Assembly: GCF_001644665.1 (NCBI RefSeq)
Contig: NZ_CP011393.1
Span: forward strand, 434,001 to 498,000
Direction: 5' to 3'
DNA: 64,000 nucleotides
From: Fervidobacterium pennivorans
Lineage (GTDB): Bacteria > Thermotogota > Thermotogae > Thermotogales > Fervidobacteriaceae
Shown here: positions 10,812 to 18,603 of the stretch, piece by piece
Layout: every line of letters starts with the position of its first letter
Position numbering within the stretch: position 1 is the stretch's first letter
The notes under the pieces: model-generated
Seen by the model: only the letters and a program-made list of their open reading frames with translations
Databases searched by the model: none
Told to the model about the DNA's origin: nothing
Program-made: the position numbers and the translations under genes

Positions 10812-10822
10812 ATATTACCACA
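10812..10822 (-). promoter_or_regulatory. Candidate extended -10 promoter for metH
   Basis: Reads TGTGGTAATAT on the - strand, an extended -10 box about 50 bases upstream of the metH start. No convincing -35 is seen. The same TGTGG-prefixed -10 occurs at other genes in the window. Confidence 0.45.
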
Positions 10823-10864
10823 TATCAAACATTTTTGTAGTATCTTCGCATTTTTTTGGAAACA

Positions 10865-10892
10865 AAAGGGGATGGTTAGTTCCATCCCCTTT
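10865..10892. terminator. Intrinsic terminator after the large lipoprotein gene
   Basis: An 11-bp stem (AAAGGGGATGG with CCATCCCCTTT) with a 6-base loop, followed on the - strand by TGTTTCC, so the T run is mostly in the stem. It lies between the end of the lipoprotein gene (10927) and the metH start region. Confidence 0.85.
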
Positions 10893-10926
10893 GAATTTTC
10901 ATTGAATCTACAACTTTTTGATGAAC

Positions 10927-13900
10927 TTATCTTCCAATAACTTTGAACATAGGCATACTTAAGGTGAAAAGAGGTTTTATGTCAGATATGTTTGATATGT
11001 CGTAGACTATCAATCCACTGTCAGTCGAGACAAAAAGGTATTTATCATCGGTTGTTGTTAAATTAAATGCGTAAGTCAGTCCAGAGAAATTGACCTCTGC
11101 TACTTTTGCTTTTTGGTAAACATCGATTATCTTGTAACCGAAACCCCCTCCTGCAGCAAAGAGTTTACTACCGTACCAAGAGATATTTCTTGCGGGAGCT
11201 CCTTCAAAGAGAGGAATAGATGTCATATTGTCATCTTCTTTGTCCAATAAATTAACTCCATTTCTGTCTAACAACCACACACCGTTGTATTCACCGTCGG
11301 CAACGTAGATCCTATCAAAGTATTTATCTGCAATAATTCGTTGATCGTACCCAGGATTATATTTTTTTAACGTGTACCCATTTTCGTCTTGCGTAACGAC
11401 ATAAAACCTTGTGTAAAGAACTTGTGCAAAAGACAAATCCGGTGAAAGTTTCAAACTTCCTGCGCGACCAAGAGCAACAAGAATCGCCTGCGTTTCTTTT
11501 TGTTTGGAGAGATTGTTAATAACAACCTCTATATTCATTGGAGATACAATTTCCGCAGGTGATGATGTGATGTACGGAATACCCTGAGACACCGTTACAG
11601 GCAACGTATATGTTGCATCTGGAGTTGTGCTAAAGCCAGAAGAACTGTAACTAAACTTTGCAACAATGTTTTCTGCCCCATTTTTGAGCAGGGCGTAAAC
11701 ATTGTTCGCACTATCAACTGCAAAGTCGTAAACTTTATCGAATGTGCTCAAATCGAGAACAGCAATGTCTCTAAATCTTAGAGTATTTGCTACATCGAAT
11801 TCATATAGTTTTACTTCTTTGTTTTGTGAAAGAACACCTATTGTTGGGTTTGAGCTGTATGGATTGAGTTTTATTTTTGTAAAATCACCAAGTATCATAT
11901 CCCGTTCAACGTAGTTTTTAGGGTCTCTTGCATCTATTGCATGAAGCCCTTCACCGTCCAAACCATCCCCAACAAATCCATCACCTATAAGAAAGATAAA
12001 TTTATCGTATTGCACATGGTCTTTAGAGAAGTAAATCTTGTTAGGTTCGAAAAGTTCGTATCCACTAGGTTTAGATTCGTTCTTTCTGAACCGCCACAAT
12101 CCTCTGACTTCGTCAAATAATAAACAATTTTCGTCACCATTTATGTCATACAAAAAGTGGACATCTTGAAGACTAGCTCCTCTCAAGCTTCGAATTAACG
12201 CCAATGTTGAGCCATTCCATACGTAGAATTTGTCCATCGTAAGAATGTAAACTTTCCCGTCATGTACTTTGACCTTACGAACCGGTGTGTCAAATGTTTC
12301 GCTAAATATTGTTTTCGTTGCCAATGTTGTCTCAGAAATTTCTATAATACCGGCTCTTTGGCCTTCACCAAATGCTAGGACCGGTTTGTTATTAACGATG
12401 CCAACATCTATTGTTGAATAGTCACCGGGAATTATGTTTTTTACATCATACACTGTCAAATATGGGAGGTTTGATAGGTCTATTTCCCAAATACCTGCAA
12501 GGTCGGCAGCAATGAACGCTTTATCACCGTATAAGAATATATCATTGATACGGCCTTGGGTAATGTTAACAGAATCTTTCTTAGGGTTGAACTTGTTTGT
12601 GTTGTTTTTTGAACTTCCAACGTTTGGTATCTTAAATGAGAAGACCTTAGTTCCTAACTTGCTTGAAAATGTTGATGGCGAGGATGGAACTGTTAAATCA
12701 ACAATCTCTATTCTATCGTAACCAACGCCAGCAATAGCATAGTTTTTGTATATTCTTACAACGGAAATGAGAGAACCTAGGTTTAAAGAATCTTTTATCT
12801 TTGGTTGGGCTTTGTCCCTTGAATCGACTATTATTATTTTCTCGTTGCTTGCAAGATAAATGTAGTCTTCAGCAAGGTCGAAATCTTCTATGATGTCGTC
12901 GAACACCAAAGTACCGACAGTGCTGATTCTGTTAATGTCATTTGCCTTAAGGATAGCCAACAGACCTTTGCCACCAAAATCTTTTGCGTTTATGTATAGG
13001 TAATTCTCTTTTGCACTTGTTCGGAAAGTGACTGCTGCTGTGTCTGAAGCACCTGCAAGGTCGTAAACAGTGACGGTGGCGGTATACGTCGTATTCCTTT
13101 CAAGGTTTGGAATAATGATTTCTGTTGATTTTGTCTTACGAATTTTCAAAACCGTTGATAAGCTTCCAGATTTTGCAACTTCAACATCGTACACAAGAAT
13201 ATCGCCACTGTTTTCATCGGTTCCCACGTATCTTAGCACGAGGCTTGGGGGTGTTGATTCGTTTTGAAATGGTTGAACAATTTTCACTTTAGGAGAAATA
13301 TTTGTTTCTTGGATACCACCACTCTGCTGAATTTCAAAGCTGTATTCCTGCTGGTTTGTTTCGCCGTACAAATCTGTTGCCACTGCAACTATTTTGTATT
13401 TGCCCGCTGTGTAACGTGAAACGTCGATATCTCCTTCTTGGAGTGTGGAAAACTCTTTGTCATCTTTGAAAAGTTTGATTGACTTTTCTTTAAAATCATC
13501 ACCATCTGGGTCTGTAATAGAAACAGAGATTACCTGACCACTCTTTTTGGATATATTAATCACAGGTTTTTGGTTTACTATGATTATAGGTACTTCTAAT
13601 ATCGCGCTGCGTGCTGGTGCAGAGGCTTCTATCTTCAAAAGATGTGTTTGGGTAAAAAACTCAGCAGAAAGGTTAAGCTTATTTTTGTAATCACTAAGTT
13701 TTATTGTATTGCTGGGTGTTGCGTCAAGCGTTATACCATCCAATATGTACGTGAAAGTGTAGTTTCCAGAGACTTTCATATTTACAGTTATTGGCTTATT
13801 TCTAACAACGCTTATTGGGGTACTAAAATCGGAGTAAAATCTTCCATCATAAGTAATGCCTGAAAACTCGGGTTTTGGTGTATAGCCACACGATGATAAA

Positions 13901-13965
13901 AAAAGACTCCCTAAGATCGCTGTTAAGAAGATAGCTATAGACATTCGATACCGAGCAACCTTCAT
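10927..13965 (-). CDS. Large lipoprotein with fibronectin-III-like and beta-propeller-like regions
   Basis: A 1012-residue lipoprotein. The signal peptide ends in a lipobox (LSSC, Cys 26), so it should be lipidated and anchored at the cell surface or periplasm. Residues about 220-320 look like a fibronectin type III domain (NISPKVKIVQP start, NTTYTATVTVYDLAG near the end). The rest is made of repeated strands such as LIVYDISNISDIKPL and IWEIDLSNLPYLT, reminiscent of LVIVD-type beta-propeller repeats. No enzyme motif is seen. The ATG is preceded by AGGAGGGGG. It is flanked by a terminator on its 3' side and a divergent fliQ gene on its 5' side, so it is probably a single-gene unit. A role in surface binding or protein contacts is an inference. 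Confidence 0.8.
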   Translation of the reverse strand: MKVARYRMSIAIFLTAILGSLFLSSCGYTPKPEFSGITYDGRFYSDFSTPISVVRNKPITVNMKVSGNYTFTYILDGITLDATPSNTIKLSDYKNKLNLSAEFFTQTHLLKIEASAPARSAILEVPIIIVNQKPVINISKKSGQVISVSITDPDGDDFKEKSIKLFKDDKEFSTLQEGDIDVSRYTAGKYKIVAVATDLYGETNQQEYSFEIQQSGGIQETNISPKVKIVQPFQNESTPPSLVLRYVGTDENSGDILVYDVEVAKSGSLSTVLKIRKTKSTEIIIPNLERNTTYTATVTVYDLAGASDTAAVTFRTSAKENYLYINAKDFGGKGLLAILKANDINRISTVGTLVFDDIIEDFDLAEDYIYLASNEKIIIVDSRDKAQPKIKDSLNLGSLISVVRIYKNYAIAGVGYDRIEIVDLTVPSSPSTFSSKLGTKVFSFKIPNVGSSKNNTNKFNPKKDSVNITQGRINDIFLYGDKAFIAADLAGIWEIDLSNLPYLTVYDVKNIIPGDYSTIDVGIVNNKPVLAFGEGQRAGIIEISETTLATKTIFSETFDTPVRKVKVHDGKVYILTMDKFYVWNGSTLALIRSLRGASLQDVHFLYDINGDENCLLFDEVRGLWRFRKNESKPSGYELFEPNKIYFSKDHVQYDKFIFLIGDGFVGDGLDGEGLHAIDARDPKNYVERDMILGDFTKIKLNPYSSNPTIGVLSQNKEVKLYEFDVANTLRFRDIAVLDLSTFDKVYDFAVDSANNVYALLKNGAENIVAKFSYSSSGFSTTPDATYTLPVTVSQGIPYITSSPAEIVSPMNIEVVINNLSKQKETQAILVALGRAGSLKLSPDLSFAQVLYTRFYVVTQDENGYTLKKYNPGYDQRIIADKYFDRIYVADGEYNGVWLLDRNGVNLLDKEDDNMTSIPLFEGAPARNISWYGSKLFAAGGGFGYKIIDVYQKAKVAEVNFSGLTYAFNLTTTDDKYLFVSTDSGLIVYDISNISDIKPLFTLSMPMFKVIGR

Positions 13966-14001
13966 CCTTACCCCCTCCTAGTAAGTGTTATTTTAATTTG
14001 T

Positions 14002-14029
14002 TTGATTCCGAAGAATTTTTTGATATAAT
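14002..14029 (+). promoter_or_regulatory. Promoter of fliQ
   Basis: TTGATT, a 16-base spacer, then TATAAT with an upstream TG (TGATATAAT), about 43 bases before the fliQ start. A good match to a sigma-70 type promoter. Confidence 0.65.
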
Positions 14030-14071
14030 TACTGAAGAATTTAAAATTTAAAATGGAAAGGAGTTTGCACC

Positions 14072-14338
14072 ATGACACTTGAGGTTTTCTTGGATATAGT
14101 GAAACACGGCATTCAGCTTCTTTTAATGCTTATAACTCCCCCTCTGCTCGTTAGTCTTGCAGTTGGTATCTTGATCAGTATTTTCCAAGCTGCTACTCAA
14201 ATTCATGAGCAGACATTAACCTTTGCACCACGCATCATAGTTGTCTTTTTGACCCTGATGTTTTTGTTTGGTTGGATGATAGAAAATATGTTAGATTTTA
14301 TAAAGGATATCATCGTAAAATACATGTCTATGATTTGA
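14072..14338 (+). CDS. fliQ: Flagellar export gate protein FliQ
   Basis: An 88-residue inner-membrane protein of the flagellar type III export gate, normally complexed with FliP and FliR. Two long hydrophobic helices are separated by the family's typical loop (FQAATQIHEQTLTFAPR, about residues 39-55). Length and sequence fit the family over the whole protein. Start ATG follows AAGGAG. Unusually it stands alone, with its own promoter and no flagellar gene next to it; the divergent lipoprotein and convergent tmk are unrelated. Confidence 0.95.
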   Translation: MTLEVFLDIVKHGIQLLLMLITPPLLVSLAVGILISIFQAATQIHEQTLTFAPRIIVVFLTLMFLFGWMIENMLDFIKDIIVKYMSMI

Positions 14339-14371
14339 CTAGACAACTGAACGTTTGCGATTTCCTATTTT

Positions 14372-14971
14372 CTACACGTTGTATAGCCCTTCAAATATCT
14401 TTATTATCTGCATATTTATAGTTTTCATATCTTTAGTACCATCAATTAAAACAAAACTTTTATCAGTTTCGCATAACTGCAAATAGCAGAGCCTTACTTT
14501 TTCAAAGAACTCCAAACCTTCTTGTTCAATCCTGTCCCTCTGCTCTTTACGTATTCTTGATATAGCTACCTCCGCAGGAATGTCTATATAGAATACCAAG
14601 TCCGGGTAAGTATGATCCGTTGCGAAATCGTTAAGCATTTTTACCACATCTACACCCAAGTTTCTTCCACAACCTTGGTAAGCTACACTTGAATGTGCAA
14701 ACCTATCAGCTATCACCATTTTCCCTTCTTTTAAGGCGGGTTTTATAACTTCCTCAACCAACTGGGCTCTAGAAGCCAAGAAAAGGAGTAATTCACTTCT
14801 TGAAATCATTTCTTCGCTAATCAGAAGCTGTCGTATTTTCTCTCCTAATTTTGTACCCCCGGGTTCTCTTACCTTAACAAACTCAATACCTTTGGACTGG
14901 AGATATTTCGTAAACATCTCTATTTGTGTGCTTTTACCACAACCATCTATCCCTTCAAAAGAAACAAACAC
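14372..14971 (-). CDS. tmk: Thymidylate kinase
   Basis: Phosphorylates dTMP to dTDP with ATP, in the cytoplasm. A 199-residue protein with the P-loop GIDGCGKST (residues 7-15), the DR motif in IADRFAHSSVAYQG (about 93-106), and a LID region with basic residues (RIRKEQRDRIEQ). Length is normal. Start ATG is preceded by a GGAGG site and a promoter about 50 bases upstream. It converges with fliQ with only 33 bases between them and no clear terminator there. Confidence 0.95.
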   Translation of the reverse strand: MFVSFEGIDGCGKSTQIEMFTKYLQSKGIEFVKVREPGGTKLGEKIRQLLISEEMISRSELLLFLASRAQLVEEVIKPALKEGKMVIADRFAHSSVAYQGCGRNLGVDVVKMLNDFATDHTYPDLVFYIDIPAEVAISRIRKEQRDRIEQEGLEFFEKVRLCYLQLCETDKSFVLIDGTKDMKTINMQIIKIFEGLYNV

Positions 14972-15019
14972 GACATGTTCCTCCTTTTCTGTGTCAGATT
15001 GGATGGCAATTCAAAATAA

Positions 15020-15046
15020 ATTATACCACAGGTGAGATACTTTCAA
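15020..15046 (-). promoter_or_regulatory. Promoter of tmk
   Basis: On the - strand TTGAAA, 15-base spacer, then TGTGGTATAAT, an extended -10. Lies about 50 bases upstream of the tmk start. Confidence 0.55.
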
Positions 15047-15111
15047 GAAAGGTAATAGAAAAATGACAATTTTTTGAATCCTTATTCACAAATCAAGAGT
15101 GTATAGTTTTG

Positions 15112-15120
15112 TGGTAAAAT
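15112..15120 (+). promoter_or_regulatory. Extended -10 promoter of the flavoprotein operon
   Basis: TGGTAAAAT (TGTGGTAAAAT in full, from 15110 region) about 32 bases upstream of the start at 15152. No clear -35. It opens a five-gene + strand run. Confidence 0.45.
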
Positions 15121-15151
15121 ATATAAAAACACCAAATTCGGGGGTGTAACC

Positions 15152-16594
15152 ATGCGAATAGGAATTATTGGTGCTGGTGTTGTTGGAGCGTTGGTTGCTA
15201 GGGAGTTAAGTCGATACGATATTGAAGTGTTAGTTTTTGAGAAGAACTGGGATGTTGGGATGGGGGTGACAAAGGCTAATTCTGCAATAGTTCATGCTGG
15301 ATATGATGACGAACCAGGAACGGTGCGTTCAAAGTTTTGTGTTCCAGGAAATGCAATGTACACTGAACTTTCAAAAGAGTTGCAGTTCGATTTGAAGAGA
15401 ATAGGTTCTCTAGTACTTGCTTTCAAAGATGAGGAATTGAGGGTTTTGGAAGAACTTTACAAACGTGGAGAAATGAATGGGGTACCTGGCTTGGAAATTT
15501 GGGATAGGGATAGAATTCTTTCGTATGAACCAAACGTAAATCCCGAAGTTGTGGCAGCCCTTTGGGCACCAACAGCTGGAATAACGGAACCTTGGATGGT
15601 TGCAATGGCAGCAATAGAAAACGCCATTGAGAATGGGGCTAAACTTTTTCTTGACACACAAGTTCTCGAAATAGTAACGGAAAACCAAAGAGTTAAAAGA
15701 CTTGTGACTAATAAGGGAGAGTTTGAGGTAGATGTTGTCATCAATGCTGCTGGAATGTACGGTGACGAGGTTGCAAAAATGGCTGGCGCAGAATTTGTAC
15801 CATTGCATCCAAGGAAGGGAGAGTATATTCTCTTAGATAAGCAAGAATTCGGTGGTTTTGTAAAGAGTATACTATTTCCAACACCCTCTGTGCTTGGTAA
15901 AGGAACACTTGTAACTCCGACGGTCGATGGCGGTATCTTAGTTGGACCCACTGCCGTTGACCTGCCACCAGAACGGGAATTCAGGGAGGATACTTCTACA
16001 ACATTTGAAGGATTTGAAGCTCTCATGTCAAAAGCACTAAAGATGACCCCTCTAATCGATTTCAGAGCCTCTATAAAGACCTTTGCAGGTTTAAGACCTG
16101 AAAGTCCTCAGAAAGATTTCTTTGTCGGTAGAACCAGTGTAATAGGTTTTTTCAACATTATAGCTATGCGCTCGCCTGGTTTAACTGCAGCACCCGCAAT
16201 AGCAAAGTTCATTGTTGAGGAAGTCCAAGAAGCGCTCGGTGAAACTTTCCAGAAAAAATCAGATTTCAAACCTACAAGGGAAAGGATAAAGCACTACGCA
16301 GACTTACCTGCTACCGTTTGGGATGAAGAGATTAAAAAAGACCCACTTGCCGGGCGGATGATATGTTTTTGTAATAAAGTGACAGAGCGAGAAATACTAG
16401 AAGCTATTAAGCGTGGTGCAAGGACGATAGATGGAATAAAATTCAGGACACGTGCGATGTTTGGTAGTTGCCAAGGGGGATTCTGCATGCATAGGATAAT
16501 GAAAATACTGGCAAGAGAGCTTGGGACTGATATTTCGGATATAAGACTTCGCAGTGAAGGGAGTTTCATACTCTTAGGGCAGGTGAGGAAGTAA
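15152..16594 (+). CDS. FAD-dependent glycerol-3-phosphate dehydrogenase-like oxidoreductase with [2Fe-2S] tail
   Basis: A 480-residue DAO-family flavoprotein. The N-terminal FAD-binding motif is GIIGAGVVGALVAREL, and the DAO-type HAGYDDEPGT element follows at about residue 50. The C-terminal region carries a BFD-like [2Fe-2S] site: CFC (about residues 408-410) and, some 30 residues later, CQGGFC. This layout matches anaerobic GlpA-like dehydrogenases, oxidising glycerol 3-phosphate to dihydroxyacetone phosphate. The two genes that follow overlap it and belong to the same known trio (GlpA-like, disulfide-type oxidoreductase, DUF1667), which also occurs in Thermotoga. The substrate is inferred; a hydroxy-acid such as 2-hydroxyglutarate is a possible alternative. 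The stop overlaps the next ATG by one base (TAATG). Confidence 0.85.
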   Translation: MRIGIIGAGVVGALVARELSRYDIEVLVFEKNWDVGMGVTKANSAIVHAGYDDEPGTVRSKFCVPGNAMYTELSKELQFDLKRIGSLVLAFKDEELRVLEELYKRGEMNGVPGLEIWDRDRILSYEPNVNPEVVAALWAPTAGITEPWMVAMAAIENAIENGAKLFLDTQVLEIVTENQRVKRLVTNKGEFEVDVVINAAGMYGDEVAKMAGAEFVPLHPRKGEYILLDKQEFGGFVKSILFPTPSVLGKGTLVTPTVDGGILVGPTAVDLPPEREFREDTSTTFEGFEALMSKALKMTPLIDFRASIKTFAGLRPESPQKDFFVGRTSVIGFFNIIAMRSPGLTAAPAIAKFIVEEVQEALGETFQKKSDFKPTRERIKHYADLPATVWDEEIKKDPLAGRMICFCNKVTEREILEAIKRGARTIDGIKFRTRAMFGSCQGGFCMHRIMKILARELGTDISDIRLRSEGSFILLGQVRK

Positions 16595-17832
16595 TGAAAG
16601 AAAAGAGCGTAGACATTCTTGTCATCGGTGCTGGAGCGGCAGGTCTTGGTGCGGCAATAGGGGCTGCAAGAGAAGGTGTAAATGAAGTAGTTTTGGTAGA
16701 GCGTGATGATAGAAGTGGCGGAGTGTTGAACCAGTGCATTCACAATGGTTTTGGGCTACATTATTTCAGAGAAGAATTGACAGGTCCTGAGTATGCCGAG
16801 AGAATTAAAAGGATAGTTCAGCAATATCCAAACATAGATGTGAAGGTTGAACAATACGTTCACCAAATAGATTACAGAAGGAAAGAGGTTATAGTTGCCT
16901 CGACCGAAGGGATAACCGTTTACAAGCCAAAGGCGCTAATTGTTGCAACTGGAGCGAGAGAAAGACCTATGGGAGGAATACTTGTCCCTGGCACCAGACC
17001 GTCGGGAGTTTTTACAGCCGGGGTTGCTCAGAGGTTTGTGAATTTGGAAAACAGATTGCCGGGAAGAAGAGCAATAATAGTGGGCTCAGGGGATATAGGT
17101 TTGATTATGGCAAGAAGACTTACGTTGGAAGGCGTTGAAGTTGTTGCTGTTGTCGAAAGGATGCCTTATCCAGGAGGACTTGAAAGAAACATTAGACAGT
17201 GTCTAAAAGATTTTAACATCCCTCTTTATCTGAGCCATACAGTGGTTGGCATCTATGGGAGAGAAAGGCTTGAGGAAGTTGTTATTGCTCAACTTGACGA
17301 GAGTTTCAAACCTATTCCAGGAACGGAAAAGAGATTTAAGGTTGACACTTTAATATTATCAGTTGGCTTAATTCCACAAAGTACGCTCTTTAAAGATTTT
17401 CTCAAAATTGACCCGTGGACAAAAGGAATAGTAACGTCAAGTTCTGGGAGGTCCTCTCTTAACTGGATTTTCGCAGCAGGAAATTGTACAGTAATTTATG
17501 ACCTTGTGGACTGGGTTACAGAAGAAGGTACAGTTGCTGGAAAGTTTGCTGCAATGTACGTCAAGAACAGCTGGGAACCAGCAAAATTTTTTGTTGAAAA
17601 AGGACAAAACGTAGGTATCCTCTTCCCGTCATGGTATGAGGAAGGAACAAACTTAAATATCTACTTACGTGTGAAAAAACCTATGGAAGAAGGCACCATT
17701 AGGGTAAAACAAAGAAACAACTTACTATACAGCAAAAAACATTTGAATCTCTCACCGAGTGAGATGATAAGCATAAAAATTCCAGAGTCAAAAATCGGCA
17801 GTGGTGACATTCTAGTGGAGGTGTTAGAATGA
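16594..17832 (+). CDS. Pyridine nucleotide-disulfide oxidoreductase family flavoprotein
   Basis: A 412-residue FAD/NAD(P) protein. The first dinucleotide motif is VIGAGAAGLGAAIGAA (residues 10-25); the second, for NAD(P), is IVGSGDIGLIMARRL (about 155). NQCIHNGFG near residue 48 is characteristic of the group that pairs with GlpA-like dehydrogenases. It probably passes electrons from the upstream flavoprotein to NAD or another carrier. Overlaps its neighbours on both sides (TAATG upstream, ATGA downstream), so the three proteins are probably made in fixed ratio as a complex. The precise electron acceptor is not visible from sequence. Confidence 0.87.
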   Translation: MKEKSVDILVIGAGAAGLGAAIGAAREGVNEVVLVERDDRSGGVLNQCIHNGFGLHYFREELTGPEYAERIKRIVQQYPNIDVKVEQYVHQIDYRRKEVIVASTEGITVYKPKALIVATGARERPMGGILVPGTRPSGVFTAGVAQRFVNLENRLPGRRAIIVGSGDIGLIMARRLTLEGVEVVAVVERMPYPGGLERNIRQCLKDFNIPLYLSHTVVGIYGRERLEEVVIAQLDESFKPIPGTEKRFKVDTLILSVGLIPQSTLFKDFLKIDPWTKGIVTSSSGRSSLNWIFAAGNCTVIYDLVDWVTEEGTVAGKFAAMYVKNSWEPAKFFVEKGQNVGILFPSWYEEGTNLNIYLRVKKPMEEGTIRVKQRNNLLYSKKHLNLSPSEMISIKIPESKIGSGDILVEVLE

Positions 17833-18212
17833 AAGTAGAAGAGATGGTTTGTATCATGTGTCCACTGGGATGTAGGTTGGTCGTCAAGCAAGAAGATAAC
17901 GGTGAAATCAATGTTTCTGGAAATAGATGCCCACGAGGAATTGAATACGGCAAGCAAGAGATGGTAGAACCTTTAAGAATACTGACTTCAAGTGTTTTGG
18001 TTTTAAATGGTGATATGCCTTTGGTATCGGTAAAAACAAATAAACCTATTCCGAGGAGAGTTATTATGCAAGTGATGGATATCTTGAAAAATACTAGGGT
18101 GGAGGCACCTGTGAGAGTTGGAGATATAATTATTAAAGATGTTCTTAATACGGGAGCTGATATAGTTGCCACAAGAAATGTCGAAAGAAGAGAAAAATCA
18201 AGTGCAACCTGA
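17829..18212 (+). CDS. DUF1667 cysteine-rich protein, third member of the trio
   Basis: A 127-residue protein with a CxxCxxxC cluster (CIMCPLGC, residues 8-15) and a fourth Cys in GNRCPRGI (about residue 37), a pattern suited to an iron-sulfur cluster or zinc. It matches DUF1667, which is found next to GlpA-like and disulfide-type oxidoreductases. Likely role: electron-transfer subunit of the dehydrogenase complex (inference). Starts with an ATGA overlap with the previous gene. Its 3' end overlaps the start of Mini-ribonuclease III by up to 47 bases. Confidence 0.85.
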   Translation: MKVEEMVCIMCPLGCRLVVKQEDNGEINVSGNRCPRGIEYGKQEMVEPLRILTSSVLVLNGDMPLVSVKTNKPIPRRVIMQVMDILKNTRVEAPVRVGDIIIKDVLNTGADIVATRNVERREKSSAT

Positions 18213-18603
18213 AATGTTCGATATTTTTCCTGAACCTTCAGTTAACGCAGAAGAATTATCTAGCGATGCGCTGGCTTATCTTGGTGATGCTGTTTACAAT
18301 CTTTACATTAAGTTATACGTTTTAAAGGATATTAAAGCTAGGGACCTGCATCGGCTTTCCAATATTTACGTTTCGCGCGAAGGTCAAAGCAAAGCGTTGG
18401 AGAAGATTTTACCGATTCTTACAGAAAAAGAAAAAGACATAGTTCGGCGTGGTATGAACAGCAAGAGTGCCAGAAAGCACGGTAATGACCGCCTTTATAT
18501 CAAAAGTACCGGTTTTGAAGCATTGGTGGGATATCTTTATCTCACCGATAGGAATCGTTTGAGATTTCTTTTAAGGGAGGGGATAAAATGGGAAGAAGTG
18601 TGA
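18166..18603 (+). CDS. mrnC: Mini-ribonuclease III
   Basis: RNase III-type catalytic domain without a double-strand RNA-binding domain, which matures 23S rRNA in Firmicutes. The signature AYLGDAVYNLYI is at about residue 36, and the second acidic region at GFEALVGYLYL (about 118). The length of 145 residues is normal. Start is uncertain: the TTG at 18166 has GGGAG nine bases upstream, while the ATG at 18178 has no ribosome site. Either way it overlaps the DUF1667 gene, and it overlaps the next gene by 16 bases. Confidence 0.9.
   Translation: MPQEMSKEEKNQVQPEMFDIFPEPSVNAEELSSDALAYLGDAVYNLYIKLYVLKDIKARDLHRLSNIYVSREGQSKALEKILPILTEKEKDIVRRGMNSKSARKHGNDRLYIKSTGFEALVGYLYLTDRNRLRFLLREGIKWEEV

Noticed and set aside
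14338-14372. Search for a terminator between convergent fliQ and tmk.
   Set aside because: Only a 5-bp ACAAC/GTTGT match is present; no convincing terminator, so none is listed.
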